DNA of 32,090 nt from Nocardia acidivorans NBRC 108247. Lineage in GTDB: Bacteria; Actinomycetota; Actinomycetes; Mycobacteriales; Mycobacteriaceae. Location of the stretch: contig NZ_BDAW01000099.1 of the NCBI RefSeq assembly GCF_001625085.1, positions 1-32,090 of the forward strand, in the 5' to 3' direction. The position numbers and the translations under genes were made by a program. Below are positions 24,014-31,726 of the stretch, piece by piece (the stretch's first letter is position 1; each line of letters begins with the position of its first letter). Below the pieces are notes generated by a model. That model ran no database searches and had not been told where the DNA came from. It worked only from the letters and a program-made list of their open reading frames with translations.

Positions 24014-24736
24014 ATGCCACCGTTCCTGGACCGCAATGACGCGGGCCGCCAGTTGGCCGGGCTGCTCGCGGCTTTTCGCGGTCACGATGTGGTGGTGCTG
24101 GCCCCGCCCGGCAACGGCGTCCGGGTCGCGGCCGAACTGGCCGCCACCCTGCATGTCTGCCTCGATGTAATCCTGGTGCGCCCCTTGCGCATTACCCGTC
24201 GTCCGGACCTGGTGTACGGATTACTCGGCGAGGACGAGACGCTGCTCATCGATACCACGGCGGTGGCGGACGGCGCCCTGTGCGAGACCGAGCGCGCCGA
24301 AACCGAGCGGCGGCAATCGGAGATCCTGCGGCACAATGCCTTCAGCTATCGCGGCGATCGCAAACGGGCGGACCTGCGCGATCGCACCGTGGTCATGGTC
24401 GACGACTGCCTGAACGATGCCGCGGTGTTGCGCGACGGCTGCCGGATGGCGCGGGTGCACGGCGCGATCCGCATCGCCATCGCGGTGCCGGTGGGCGCTC
24501 GGCGTGCGCTCGGCGGCCTCGCGCCCTATGCCGACAAGATCGTATGCCTGAATCCGACCGCGCAGCCGCCCGATGCCGAGCGCTGGTATCTACAGAACGC
24601 CGCCACCGCGAGCACCGATATCGCGGCACTGCTCGGCGGCAATCACTCCTGCGATCGGTCAATTGGTTTCGCCGGACCGGACAAGCGCACCACCCCGGCA
24701 TCGAGGTCGAGTTCGAGCCGCGGCCGATGTTCCTGA
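24014..24736 (+). CDS. Phosphoribosyltransferase-like protein
   Basis: 240 aa from ATG 24014. The first 200 residues follow the type I PRTase fold: DVVVLAPPGNGVRVAAELAA, LDVILVRPLRI, then the PRPP-loop position VVMVDDCLNDAAVLRDGCRM near residue 128. In true PRTases that loop reads VDDGxxTGxT, but here it is VDDCLNDAA, so PRPP binding is doubtful. It resembles the COG1926-type predicted PRTases. The last 35 residues are low-complexity and lie over an opposing small ORF (24643-24813), so the true C-terminus may be decayed. No ribosome site is obvious. Confidence 0.65.
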   Translation: MPPFLDRNDAGRQLAGLLAAFRGHDVVVLAPPGNGVRVAAELAATLHVCLDVILVRPLRITRRPDLVYGLLGEDETLLIDTTAVADGALCETERAETERRQSEILRHNAFSYRGDRKRADLRDRTVVMVDDCLNDAAVLRDGCRMARVHGAIRIAIAVPVGARRALGGLAPYADKIVCLNPTAQPPDAERWYLQNAATASTDIAALLGGNHSCDRSIGFAGPDKRTTPASRSSSSRGRCS

Positions 24737-24813
24737 CCGTCGCTGTCCTCGCTGCCCTCGTCGGTCAGCTTCTTACCCGGGAACAATTCGCCGATGACAC
24801 CCACGGCTTCCAC
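24643..24813 (-). CDS. Small acidic hypothetical protein overlapping the PRTase-like gene
   Basis: 56 aa from GTG 24813 on the minus strand. It contains VIGELFPGKKLTDEG followed by an acidic stretch and RPRLELDLDAGVVRLSG. Composition and third-base G/C bias look protein-like, more so than the opposing C-terminal tail of the PRTase-like gene, which it overlaps by about 94 bp. Protein-like sequence extends upstream (RIGAAGRAI) to a TGA at 24844-24846 without an ATG, so the start is uncertain. It follows the next minus-strand gene by about 35 bp and may be its operon partner. Confidence 0.4.
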   Translation of the reverse strand: MEAVGVIGELFPGKKLTDEGSEDSDGQEHRPRLELDLDAGVVRLSGPAKPIDRSQE

Positions 24814-24848
24814 GATAGCCCGCCCGGCGGCGCCGATCCGGGATCAGA

Positions 24849-25295
24849 TCAGCGGCGGAACATCCGCGATCTCAGTTCCCGCTCGGCCTGACTCAATGTC
24901 GAATCCAGATCGAGCCAGGTGCGCTCGCGGGGCGTCTGTCCCTCCCCCATACCGGTCATGACGAACGTGAACACACCGCGCAGCACCTGCCGCCGCCGCC
25001 CCGGTGAGTGCACGGCCATGGACATGGCGATCACGATTCCCACCCGGGTCACCGTGAAGGTGGTGTCGCCGTCATGCCGCCCGGCGGTGAATTGGCGTGG
25101 GCGGTCGGTGATCTCGACCCAATCGACCTCGGTCCGCCAGATGCGCTCGCGCAGCATTTCGGTGAGCCTGGACCGAATCATGGTGGGCGGATCGAAGCCC
25201 AACTGCCCGAGCCAGGTGGCATCGTCCGGCAACAGGCCGAAATCGTCCGCGCGCCACTGCTGAACGCTCGGCCCACCGAATAAAGCTGTCTCCAT
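24849..25295 (-). CDS. Hypothetical protein, 148 aa
   Basis: Starts at ATG 25295, after GGAGGGA at good spacing; GTG 25301 is possible. It is soluble, with an N-terminal acidic/aromatic region (WRADDFGLLPDDATWLGQLG), then an amphipathic alternation of strands (DTTFTVTRVGIVIAMSMAV) and a C-terminal basic helix (LSQAERELRSRMFRR). I recognise no domain. An overlapping plus-strand frame is less protein-like. It is co-directional with the small ORF downstream. Confidence 0.6.
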   Translation of the reverse strand: METALFGGPSVQQWRADDFGLLPDDATWLGQLGFDPPTMIRSRLTEMLRERIWRTEVDWVEITDRPRQFTAGRHDGDTTFTVTRVGIVIAMSMAVHSPGRRRQVLRGVFTFVMTGMGEGQTPRERTWLDLDSTLSQAERELRSRMFRR

Positions 25296-25374
25296 CCGCA
25301 CTCCCTCCCCCCGTGAGTGTCTGTGTACAGCCGCCGTGCCGCAAGTGTTTTCAGCACATCGCGGGCGACGGGTG

Positions 25375-25941
25375 TCAGGCCGGGGCGGATTCGACGAAGA
25401 CGCCGTGGGTGAGGCTGGTCATGGCGTCGACCAGTTCGTGGCGGGCGGGACCCTCCTGTTTGGCGGCCTCCCATCCGGCGTACAGCAGGGCGCCGAAGGT
25501 GCGGCGCTGCCAGGAGAACGGCAGCGTCGCGCCGGTGGACTCGGCGACCCGGATCAGGACGGCGTCGACCGCGTCCTCACCGCTCGCCAATTCCTCCCAG
25601 AGCGCGGTGTCACCGGCGAGGGTGGGTTCGGTGTAGACGAACAGCAGGATCGGGCCGAGGGCGAACTGACCCCCGACCACGCGGCGCAGGGCCGCGAAGT
25701 GGGTGCCGTCGAGGGTTCCGCGCGACCGATGGGCGGCGCTGCGGATGGTGCCGCCCGCGCACTACATCGGCGCGATCGAATCGGGGCAGGAGGTGGTCGA
25801 ACTCGTCGACAAGCTCCTGGCCTCGGGTGCGGCGTACGTGGTCGATGATCCGGAGGCCTCGGTGCTGAGATCGGTGATGTGCCGGGCGAGGGCGCGCCGC
25901 AGGTCGACGCGTTCGGGGAGGTAGCGGGCCGAGGCACAGTA
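25375..25941 (-). pseudogene. Disrupted gene, C-terminal part intact, family uncertain
   Basis: One frame carries protein-like sequence on both sides of a foreign piece. Upstream is RYLPERVDLRRALARHITDL (about 25925-25862). Downstream is a continuous 120 residues running through GTHFAALRRVVGGQFALGP to VDAMTSLTHGVFVESAPA, stop at 25375. Between them lies antisense DNA of a cysteine-ligase type (25748-25855) that brings an in-frame TAG. The 5' end is also missing, with a TAG at 25942-25944. The helical C-terminus could be a TetR-type ligand-binding domain, but this is a guess. The gene is not functional as full length. Confidence 0.55.
25748..25855 (+). pseudogene. MshC/CysS-like fragment embedded antisense in another gene
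   Basis: About 36 codons read VPPAHYIGAIESGQEVVELV followed by DKLLASGAAYVVDDPE. This closely matches the segment after the HIGH-containing core in mycothiol ligase MshC and cysteinyl-tRNA synthetase (family pattern: LPP-x-D/H-Y-V/I-GAIES, then EKLLASGAAYVVDDPEY). Homology may start slightly earlier (WAALRM). It ends abruptly at DDPE. It lies antisense inside a disrupted minus-strand gene and is far too short to function. It is probably a recombination or repair scar copied from a chromosomal mshC or cysS. Confidence 0.65.
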
Positions 25942-26077
25942 CTACGCCCCCGCCACACGCTTCCGCGCCTTCGTTCTGCCGGCAGCGGGCATTCGGTGAA
26001 TCGCGCACGCAATACCGGCGATTACCATGCCGCCGTGCTGGATTGGATGAATACCATCTGATCGCATGTACACGCGT

Positions 26078-26108
26078 TTCGGCCCCGGCGAAACTCGCCG
26101 GGCCCGAA
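26078..26108 (-). terminator. Hairpin downstream of the MFS gene
   Basis: A 14-bp stem with one mismatch (26078-26091 and 26095-26108) and loop AAC lies 21 bp past the MFS stop codon. It has no U-tract. Confidence 0.6.
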
Positions 26109-26128
26109 GCGTTTTCAGGTGTCGTAGG

Positions 26129-27562
26129 TCAGGCGGCCAGGGCCATTGCCTCCGCCGAGGCGGAATCGGTTGCGGCACTGGGCCGCCGCAGCACCGTGAC
26201 GGTGATGAGCAGCGCGACGGCCAGGACTCCGGTCGCCACCAGGAAGGCGAGGCGGTAGCCGTCGGTCAGGGCCGCGGCCTCGGTGGCGCCCGCCGTGAGC
26301 CGAATGCCGGTCTCGGAGGCCGCCAGGGTGGAGAGCACCGCGATACCGATGGCCATGCCCACCTGCTGGGTGGTGTTGAACAGGCCCGAGGCGAGTCCGG
26401 CGTCATCGGCGCGGGCGGCCGACATGCCCAGATTGGTCAGCGCGGGCAGCACCAGACCGCCACCGGCGATCAGCACCATCATGGGGAGCAGATCGGGGAC
26501 GTACGCGGCGTGCACCGGAAGCCTTGTCAGCCAGGCCATTCCGGCCAGCAGCAGCACCAGGCCGGCGATCAGGACGGTCCGCTCACCGAAGCGGGTGATC
26601 AGCCGTGCGGAGATGAACAGCGACACCCCGCCGATGGCGACGGCCGCGGGCAGCATGGCCAGTCCGGTCCGCAGCGCCGAGTAGCCGAGCACCTTCTGCA
26701 TGTACAGGGCCACGATGATCTGGAAGGCGAACATGGCCGACAGGGTGAGCATCTGCACCACATTCGCGCCGGAGACATTGCGGGAACGGAAGATTCGCAG
26801 CGGCAGCAGCGGGGTCGCGGCGGTGGCCTGACGGATTACGAAGCCCGCCAGCAGCATCAGCGAGAGCGCGCCCAGGCCGAGGGTGTGCACCGACAGCCAG
26901 CTGTACTCCTCGATCTTCACCACGGTGTAGATGCCCAGCATGAGACCCGCGGTCACCAGCAGTGCGCCCAGCGCGTCCGCTCCGGCGGCCAGACCCAGAC
27001 CGCGATCGGACGGCAGCGCCTTCACCGCGAGCGCCACGGTGACCACACCGATCGGCACATTGATGAGGAAGATCCAGTGCCAGCTCAGCGCATCGGTCAG
27101 CACACCGCCGAGCACCTGGCCGATGGAGGCCCCGGCCGCACCGGTGAAGCTGAAGATGCCGATGGCCTTGGCGCGCTCGGCCTTCTCGGTGAACATGGTG
27201 ACCAGAATGCCGAGCACCACCGCCGAGGCGATCGCACTGCCCACGCCCTGCAGGAAGCGGGCCGCGACCAGCATGGCCGGGCTGTTCGCCGCACCCGCCA
27301 GCAGTGAGGCGGCGGTGAAGACGATATTGCCGGTCAGGAACATCTTCTTGCGGCCGATCAGATCGCCGAAGCGGCCCGCCAGCAGCAACAGGCCGCCGAA
27401 GGCGATCAGGTACGCGTTGACGGTCCAGCTCAAACCGGCGGGGGTGAAGCCGAGGTCCCGCTGGATCGCGGGCATGGCCACCGTGACGATGCTGCCATCG
27501 AGGATGGTCATCAACGTCGCGGCGGAAAGCACCGCGAGGGCAAGACTTTTGGACGCTGTCAT
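26129..27562 (-). CDS. DHA2-type MFS drug exporter (EmrB/QacA-like)
   Basis: 477 aa from ATG 27562, with AGGAGA 7 bp upstream. It has about 14 hydrophobic segments. Motif C-type LDGSIVTVAMPAIQRDLG in the first span and motif A GRFGDLIGRKKMF after the second define the DHA2 proton-antiport family, which exports drugs, dyes or metabolites across the inner membrane. Downstream lie a hairpin terminator and then a disrupted gene. Upstream is a MarR regulator transcribed the same way. A sequence 40 bp before the start matches one beside the marR start, so the pair is probably a repressor-controlled efflux unit. Confidence 0.93.
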   Translation of the reverse strand: MTASKSLALAVLSAATLMTILDGSIVTVAMPAIQRDLGFTPAGLSWTVNAYLIAFGGLLLLAGRFGDLIGRKKMFLTGNIVFTAASLLAGAANSPAMLVAARFLQGVGSAIASAVVLGILVTMFTEKAERAKAIGIFSFTGAAGASIGQVLGGVLTDALSWHWIFLINVPIGVVTVALAVKALPSDRGLGLAAGADALGALLVTAGLMLGIYTVVKIEEYSWLSVHTLGLGALSLMLLAGFVIRQATAATPLLPLRIFRSRNVSGANVVQMLTLSAMFAFQIIVALYMQKVLGYSALRTGLAMLPAAVAIGGVSLFISARLITRFGERTVLIAGLVLLLAGMAWLTRLPVHAAYVPDLLPMMVLIAGGGLVLPALTNLGMSAARADDAGLASGLFNTTQQVGMAIGIAVLSTLAASETGIRLTAGATEAAALTDGYRLAFLVATGVLAVALLITVTVLRRPSAATDSASAEAMALAA

Positions 27563-27602
27563 GGTCTTCTCCTGTTAGAACCGACAAGAGAGACCGTACT
27601 AG

Positions 27603-27624
27603 ATAGTTCCGTTGCAGACAATCT
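27603..27624. promoter_or_regulatory. Putative MarR operator ahead of the MFS gene
   Basis: This 22-bp segment begins ATAGTT and ends ATCT. It agrees with 28141-28162 at 17 of 22 positions, including ATAGTT, GTTGC and ATCT. It sits 40 bp upstream of the exporter start, over the likely promoter. Confidence 0.6.
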
Positions 27625-27653
27625 CTAACGGACTTTTTGCGGTGGCGGGCGGA

Positions 27654-28130
27654 TCACTGCCTGGCGCGGCGGGCCGTGGATGCCTCCGCGGTCGCCGAAA
27701 GATGCCCTTCCACCAGGTGATTCAATGCCTTCAGCAGCGCCTCGCGCTCACCCTTGGGCAGCGAATGCAGGGCATCGCGATGCACGCCGTCCACAATCCT
27801 CTGACTGCGAGCGGCGAGCTCGGCACCCTCGGGAGTGACCGCGATGATGCGTGCGCGGCGATCGGTGCTCGACGGGCGGCGCTCGGCCAGCCCGGCCTTC
27901 TCCAGGGCGTCGACGGTCACCACCATTGTGGTCTTGTCCATATCCCCGAGTTCGGCGAGCTGCGCCTGGGTGCGCTCCTCTTCGAGAGCGTGCACCAGGA
28001 CGCAGTGCATACGAGCCGTCAGGCCGATCTCCGCGAGCGCGGCGGACATCCGCGAGCGCAGCACATGACTGGTGCGGTCGAGCAGGAAGGACAGGTCACG
28101 TTCGGTCCGAACGGGTGCCAGAGCGGTCAT
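27654..28130 (-). CDS. MarR-family repressor of the MFS exporter
   Basis: 158 aa from ATG 28130. ATG 28139 and ATG 28142 are alternatives, and none has a clear ribosome site. The MarR winged helix is plain: LTARMHCVLVHALEEERTQA, then QLAELGDMDKTTMVVTVDALEKAG as the recognition helix and the wing PSSTDRRARIIAVTPEG. MarR dimers usually release their operators on binding phenolic or drug ligands. Its own operator-like site at 28141-28162 touches the start codons, suggesting autoregulation. It overlaps the 3' end of the upstream transporter gene. Confidence 0.9.
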   Translation of the reverse strand: MTALAPVRTERDLSFLLDRTSHVLRSRMSAALAEIGLTARMHCVLVHALEEERTQAQLAELGDMDKTTMVVTVDALEKAGLAERRPSSTDRRARIIAVTPEGAELAARSQRIVDGVHRDALHSLPKGEREALLKALNHLVEGHLSATAEASTARRARQ

Positions 28131-29028
28131 ACCGCACATCATAGTTTTGTTGCGGATTATCTGCATTCATACGCAGCCGGCGGCTGATGAGCCAGCCGAA
28201 GGCGGCGGCGAACGGGGACATGAAGACCGCGTACACGGCCGCCGGAACCGCGATCTCGGTGCTGTCCAGAATGCTGATCGCGATGGTGATGGCGATCGCG
28301 CTGTTGTGGATGCCGACCTCCATCGAACAGGCGACGGCCTGGCGATCGGCGACACCGAGCAGTCGGGGCAACCAGTAACCGACCGTCAGGCTGATCGCGC
28401 ACAACAGGGCGGCCGCCGCACCGATGCGGGGCAGATCACCGGTGATATCCGACCTGTTCGACAGCACCGCGCCGAGCACCACGAACACCAGCAGCAGCGC
28501 GGAGGCGATGCGCACCGGGCGATCCATACGATCGGCGAAGGCGGGACCCACGGCGCGCACCGTCATACCGATCGCCACCGGAATCAAGACCATGGCGAAG
28601 ACCTGCACGGCCTTGCCGAACTGCACGCCCAGCGAACCCGGACCGTCATCGGGGCCGAAGTGGTCGATCGCGGCGTTCGTGATCAGCGGCACCGTCACCA
28701 CCGAGATGATCGAATTGACCGCGGTGAGTGAGACATTCAGCGCGACATCGCCGCGGAACAGATGACTGAAGAGATTCGCCGTCGCACCACCGGGCGAGGC
28801 CGCCAACAGCATCAATCCGATCGCGGCGAGCGGAGCCAGATCGAGCAGGGTGACCAAACCGAAAGCCACCAGCGGCAATACGACCATCTGGCAGGCCAGC
28901 GCGATCAACACCGCCTTCGGCTGCCCGGCCACCCTGGTGAAATCGGCCGGGGTCAGCGACAGCCCCAGCCCGAACATGATCACACCCAGCGCGATCGGCA
29001 ACGCCACCGCGACGAATCCAGAATTCAC
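28096..29028 (-). CDS. Bile acid:sodium symporter family (BASS) transporter
   Basis: 310 aa from GTG 29028, with AGGGG upstream. It has about nine to ten membrane spans. The early LPIALGVIMFGLGLSLTPAD and the core AASPGGATANLFSHLFRGDV are hallmarks of the BASS fold, whose crossover helices bind sodium. Substrates in bacteria include pantoate, keto acids and unknown organic anions, and none can be assigned here. The last residues (NADNPQQNYDVRYDRSGTRS) form a hydrophilic tail that is coded across the marR operator and start. The tail may therefore be an extension acquired when the genes became compacted. Confidence 0.9.
   Translation of the reverse strand: MNSGFVAVALPIALGVIMFGLGLSLTPADFTRVAGQPKAVLIALACQMVVLPLVAFGLVTLLDLAPLAAIGLMLLAASPGGATANLFSHLFRGDVALNVSLTAVNSIISVVTVPLITNAAIDHFGPDDGPGSLGVQFGKAVQVFAMVLIPVAIGMTVRAVGPAFADRMDRPVRIASALLLVFVVLGAVLSNRSDITGDLPRIGAAAALLCAISLTVGYWLPRLLGVADRQAVACSMEVGIHNSAIAITIAISILDSTEIAVPAAVYAVFMSPFAAAFGWLISRRLRMNADNPQQNYDVRYDRSGTRSDRT
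28141..28162. promoter_or_regulatory. Putative MarR autoregulatory operator
   Basis: This matches the site at 27603-27624 at 17 of 22 positions and lies about 11 bp upstream of the marR start, inside the last codons of the BASS-family transporter gene. The two sites have the same orientation relative to their genes. Confidence 0.6.
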
Positions 29029-29228
29029 TGCGCCCCTATATTTCTCACCATGCCGATCATTGCACTCGACCGGCTACACCCCTCCGACCCTAACCGAGCC
29101 GCGAATGCGCCTCGGCCACAACACCACTGACCGGAAGCATCCCGCCGCGAATTCTCCGCCGATTCCCCATCAACATCGAGTTATCGGAGCACAATCGTTG
29201 CTTTGGGGGAAATATCCAGGAGGACACC

Positions 29229-29579
29229 ATGATTCGCACAATAGCTGCGGCCGCGGCCATCACCACCGCACTCATCGGCACCGGCGCGGGTATCGCACAG
29301 GCGGAGACCCCCACCTACGAACCCATCGCCGTCCAACCCGTCGCCGCAGGCCAGACCCAATCCCTCGCCGGTGAACAGATCGGCACCGTCGTCGGCGGCG
29401 TGGTCGGCGCGGGCATCGGCGCCCTCATCGGCGGCAGCGCAGGCTGCGCCGTAGTCGCCCCGGTCTGCCCCGTCGGCGTGGTCATCGGCATCGGAATCGG
29501 CGGCGCGGCGGGCGGTGTCATCGGCGCCAGCCTGGGCGCGGGCGCCGAGGCAGCCATCGGAGCCCAGATCCCGGGCTGA
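29229..29579 (+). CDS. Secreted glycine-zipper-like small protein
   Basis: 116 aa from ATG 29229, with AGGAGG at 29218-29223. A Sec signal peptide ends at AQA before ETPTYEP. The mature chain has two hydrophobic Gly-rich segments (IGTVVGGVVGAGIGALIGGS and VVIGIGIGGAAGGVIGASLG) separated by a Cys pair (GCAVVAPVCP). Glycine-zipper proteins insert in or pack against membranes; nocardial and mycobacterial genomes hold many similar small exported proteins without known function. It has its own terminator hairpin downstream. Confidence 0.8.
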   Translation: MIRTIAAAAAITTALIGTGAGIAQAETPTYEPIAVQPVAAGQTQSLAGEQIGTVVGGVVGAGIGALIGGSAGCAVVAPVCPVGVVIGIGIGGAAGGVIGASLGAGAEAAIGAQIPG

Positions 29580-29597
29580 ACGCCGGGTATATAAGGC

Positions 29598-29626
29598 ACG
29601 GGCTCGGCGAATTCCGCCGAGCCCGT
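29598..29626 (+). terminator. Terminator of the secreted-protein gene
   Basis: A 12-bp perfect stem (29598-29609 and 29615-29626) with a 5-nt loop, followed by TCTTCG. It starts 19 bp after the stop codon. Confidence 0.7.
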
Positions 29627-29643
29627 TCTTCGAAGTGGACCTT

Positions 29644-30075
29644 ATGCGAGCTTACTCGAACCAGGGCACCCTAACTTCCACGCTCGAGCGACTTCGCGAA
29701 CAAGCCTCTGAACAGCGAAAACTCGAGACAGTCCGGAACCCGCCGCAGACACGGGCTCTCGCACGCCGCCTCACTGAAACGCAACGGGCCGCGATCGTCA
29801 CCGCTTACGAGGCGGGCTCGAGCGCCAACCGGCTCGCCACCGAGTACGGGCTCGGCAAAGGCAGCGTCCTGAAAATCCTCCGGACAAGCGGCGCCGCCAT
29901 CCGACAGCAGCGACGGCTCACCGACCAAGAGATCGACCATGCCCTCGCCTGCTATCGAGACGGTCAGTCTCTCGCCCGCATCGCAAGCCGGCTCGACGTC
30001 GCCCACACCACGGTGATGACAGCACTCGAACGCCGTGGAGTCCCCCGCCGAGACAGCCACGGCCGACCACGGTGA
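29644..30075 (+). CDS. Tandem helix-turn-helix protein, recombinase-associated type
   Basis: 143 aa from ATG 29644; the frame is open from 29515, but that part is a shadow of the previous gene. The N-terminal 40 residues are a charged helix (TLERLREQASEQRKLETVRN). Two HTH units follow: residues about 52-85 (LTETQRAAIVTAYEAGSSAN onward) and 94-130 (LTDQEIDHALACYRDGQSLA onward). The ending GVPRRDSHGRPR is characteristic of Hin/resolvase-type HTH tails that accompany serine recombinases in actinobacteria. No catalytic domain is present. It may be a remnant or accessory factor of a mobile element, which fits the tRNA-like scar just downstream. Confidence 0.65.
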   Translation: MRAYSNQGTLTSTLERLREQASEQRKLETVRNPPQTRALARRLTETQRAAIVTAYEAGSSANRLATEYGLGKGSVLKILRTSGAAIRQQRRLTDQEIDHALACYRDGQSLARIASRLDVAHTTVMTALERRGVPRRDSHGRPR

Positions 30076-30092
30076 GTGGCCGCGGCAGCCTC

Positions 30093-30120
30093 GAACCCCG
30101 CGACCTCTAGGTTATGAGCC
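30093..30120 (-). other. Initiator-tRNA-like fragment, possible attachment-site scar
   Basis: Read on the minus strand, it starts GGCTCATAACC, then one base, then AGAGGTCGC, then GGGGTTCG. This matches the anticodon arm (CAU), variable region and start of the T arm of bacterial initiator tRNA-Met; 20 of 21 bases agree with the form I remember from mycobacteria. There is no D arm or matching acceptor stem, so it is not a working tRNA. A tRNA 3'-half fragment is the usual trace of integrase-mediated insertion. Confidence 0.5.
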
Positions 30121-30424
30121 AACAGGAAACGGTCCTGGATGTTTCGCCGCATCCTGTTTCTACTGGTCGGCGGAATTCGAGTCGTCCGCAGGGTCCGTGT
30201 GGTCCCACCTTTATCGAGTGGTTGCGTTTCGTCGTGATGCGAAATTTGATGCCAAATTTCCCACCAGGATCAGCGGTTTCGTCGCGTGTGGCGTGATCGA
30301 TGACTGTTCGCCGCGATCGAGGATAGGCGCCTTCCGACGCTGTGACGCCAGCGATTCAACCGCATGGCCTGTGAGCGCCGACACCACTCATGTCACCGCG
30401 CGTCGCCGCGGGGATGTTCAGCAG
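30121..30424. other. Non-coding, lower-GC stretch before the metK remnant
   Basis: No gene is supported. There is a 7-bp inverted repeat GAAATTT-N6-AAATTTC at 30241-30260. The base composition is lower in G+C than in the native genes, like that of the metK copy beyond it. Confidence 0.4.
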
Positions 30425-31642
30425 TTACAGGCCAGTTAGGCTCCGCAATTCTTCTACGCGGTCGATGCGCTCCCATGGCAGATCGATGTCGGTGCGCCCG
30501 AAGTGTCCATACGCCGCAGTAGGGCCGTAGATCGGACGCAGCAGGTCCAGATCACGAATAATGGCGGCGGGGCGCAGGTCGAAGACCTCGGCAATAGCCT
30601 TGCTGACTACCTCAGGAGCTACATGCTCGGTGCCGAAGGTCTCCACGAACAACCCCACCGGAGCGGACTTGCCGATGGCGTAGGCGACTTGAACCTCGAC
30701 ACGGTCCGCCAGCCCCGCTGCCACTGCATTCTTGGCAACCCAGCGCATTGCTTAGGCCGCCGAGCGGTCCACCTTTGATGGATCTTTGCCGGAGAACGCG
30801 CCCCCACCGTGGCGCGCGTAGCCACCATAGGTATCGACAATGATCTTGCGACCGGTCAAGCCTGCGTCGCCCATCGGCCCACCGAGAACAAAACGGCCTG
30901 TCGGATTCACAAGCAACCGCACGGTGGAGGTGCCCAAGGTTGGTAGGCCCAAATCGGCGAGGACGTTGTCAAGTACATGGCGGCGCACATCCGGGGTCAG
31001 CATGTTGGGCAGATCGACATCGGAGGCGTGCTGGGTAGCGATGACAACCGTGTCGAGGCGGACTGGTATGTCGCCCTGATACTCGATGGTGACCTGAGTC
31101 TTACCATCGGGGCGCAGGTACGGAAGTAGGCCCGTCTTACGGGTCTCAGTCAACCGGCGAGAAAGACGATGCGCGAGTGCGATCGGTAACGGCATCAACT
31201 CCGGTGTCTCGCTGGTGGCGTAGCCGAACATCAGACCCTGATCTCCGGCACCCTGGCGCTCGATCTCGTCGTCAAGGCTGCTGCCTTCCACACGAACATC
31301 GTGTGAATGATCGACCCCTTGCGCGATATCAGGGCTTTGCGATCCGATGGCGATGTTCACACCACAGGAATTTCCATCGAAGCCCTTGTGCGAGGAGTCG
31401 TACCCGATTTCCACGATCTTATCGCGAACGATACGCGGAATCTCGATATGCGCATTCGTGGTCACCTCCCCCGCGACATGCACCTGGCCTGTGGTAACCA
31501 GGGTCTCCACCGCGACACGGCTGTACGGATCCGCAGTCAGCAATGCATCGAGAATCGCATCACTTATCGCATCACAGATCTTGTCGGGATGACCTTCTGT
31601 GACCGACTCACTGGTGAAGAGTCGACTTCCAAACTTACTCAC
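30425..31642 (-). pseudogene. metK: S-adenosylmethionine synthetase copy with an in-frame stop
   Basis: 405 codons from GTG 31642, which follows AGGGAG at good spacing; full length for MetK is about 400. The signature segments are intact: SESVTEGHPDK (substrate His and Lys), GAGDQGLMFGYA (adenine site), and GGGAFSGKDPSKVDRSAA (P-loop-like signature). Directly after DRSAA, codon 297 is TAA (30752-30754) where relatives have Tyr. The frame then continues with AMRWVAKN to a normal end at LTGL. The stop removes the C-terminal quarter needed for the fold. Only about half of the first 54 codons end in G or C, unlike ahcY next door, so this copy was probably acquired horizontally. A native metK should exist elsewhere. 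Confidence 0.85.
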
Positions 31643-31726
31643 AGTTTGCTCCCTTAACAGGCAGTAATAAACAACAAGGCCACTCATGTGCTGTTACAGA
31701 CACGGCTGCGTACAGCAGATTCGAGC

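Noticed and set aside
26066..27307. 413-aa plus-strand ORF opposite the MFS exporter
   Set aside because: It is Gln/Gly/His/Arg-rich antisense sequence over a clear 14-span transporter.
31643..31726. SAM or SAH riboswitch ahead of metK
   Set aside because: The 84-bp spacer shows only a weak 6-bp stem and no conserved SAM or SAH aptamer core, and it seems too short to hold an aptamer plus expression platform.
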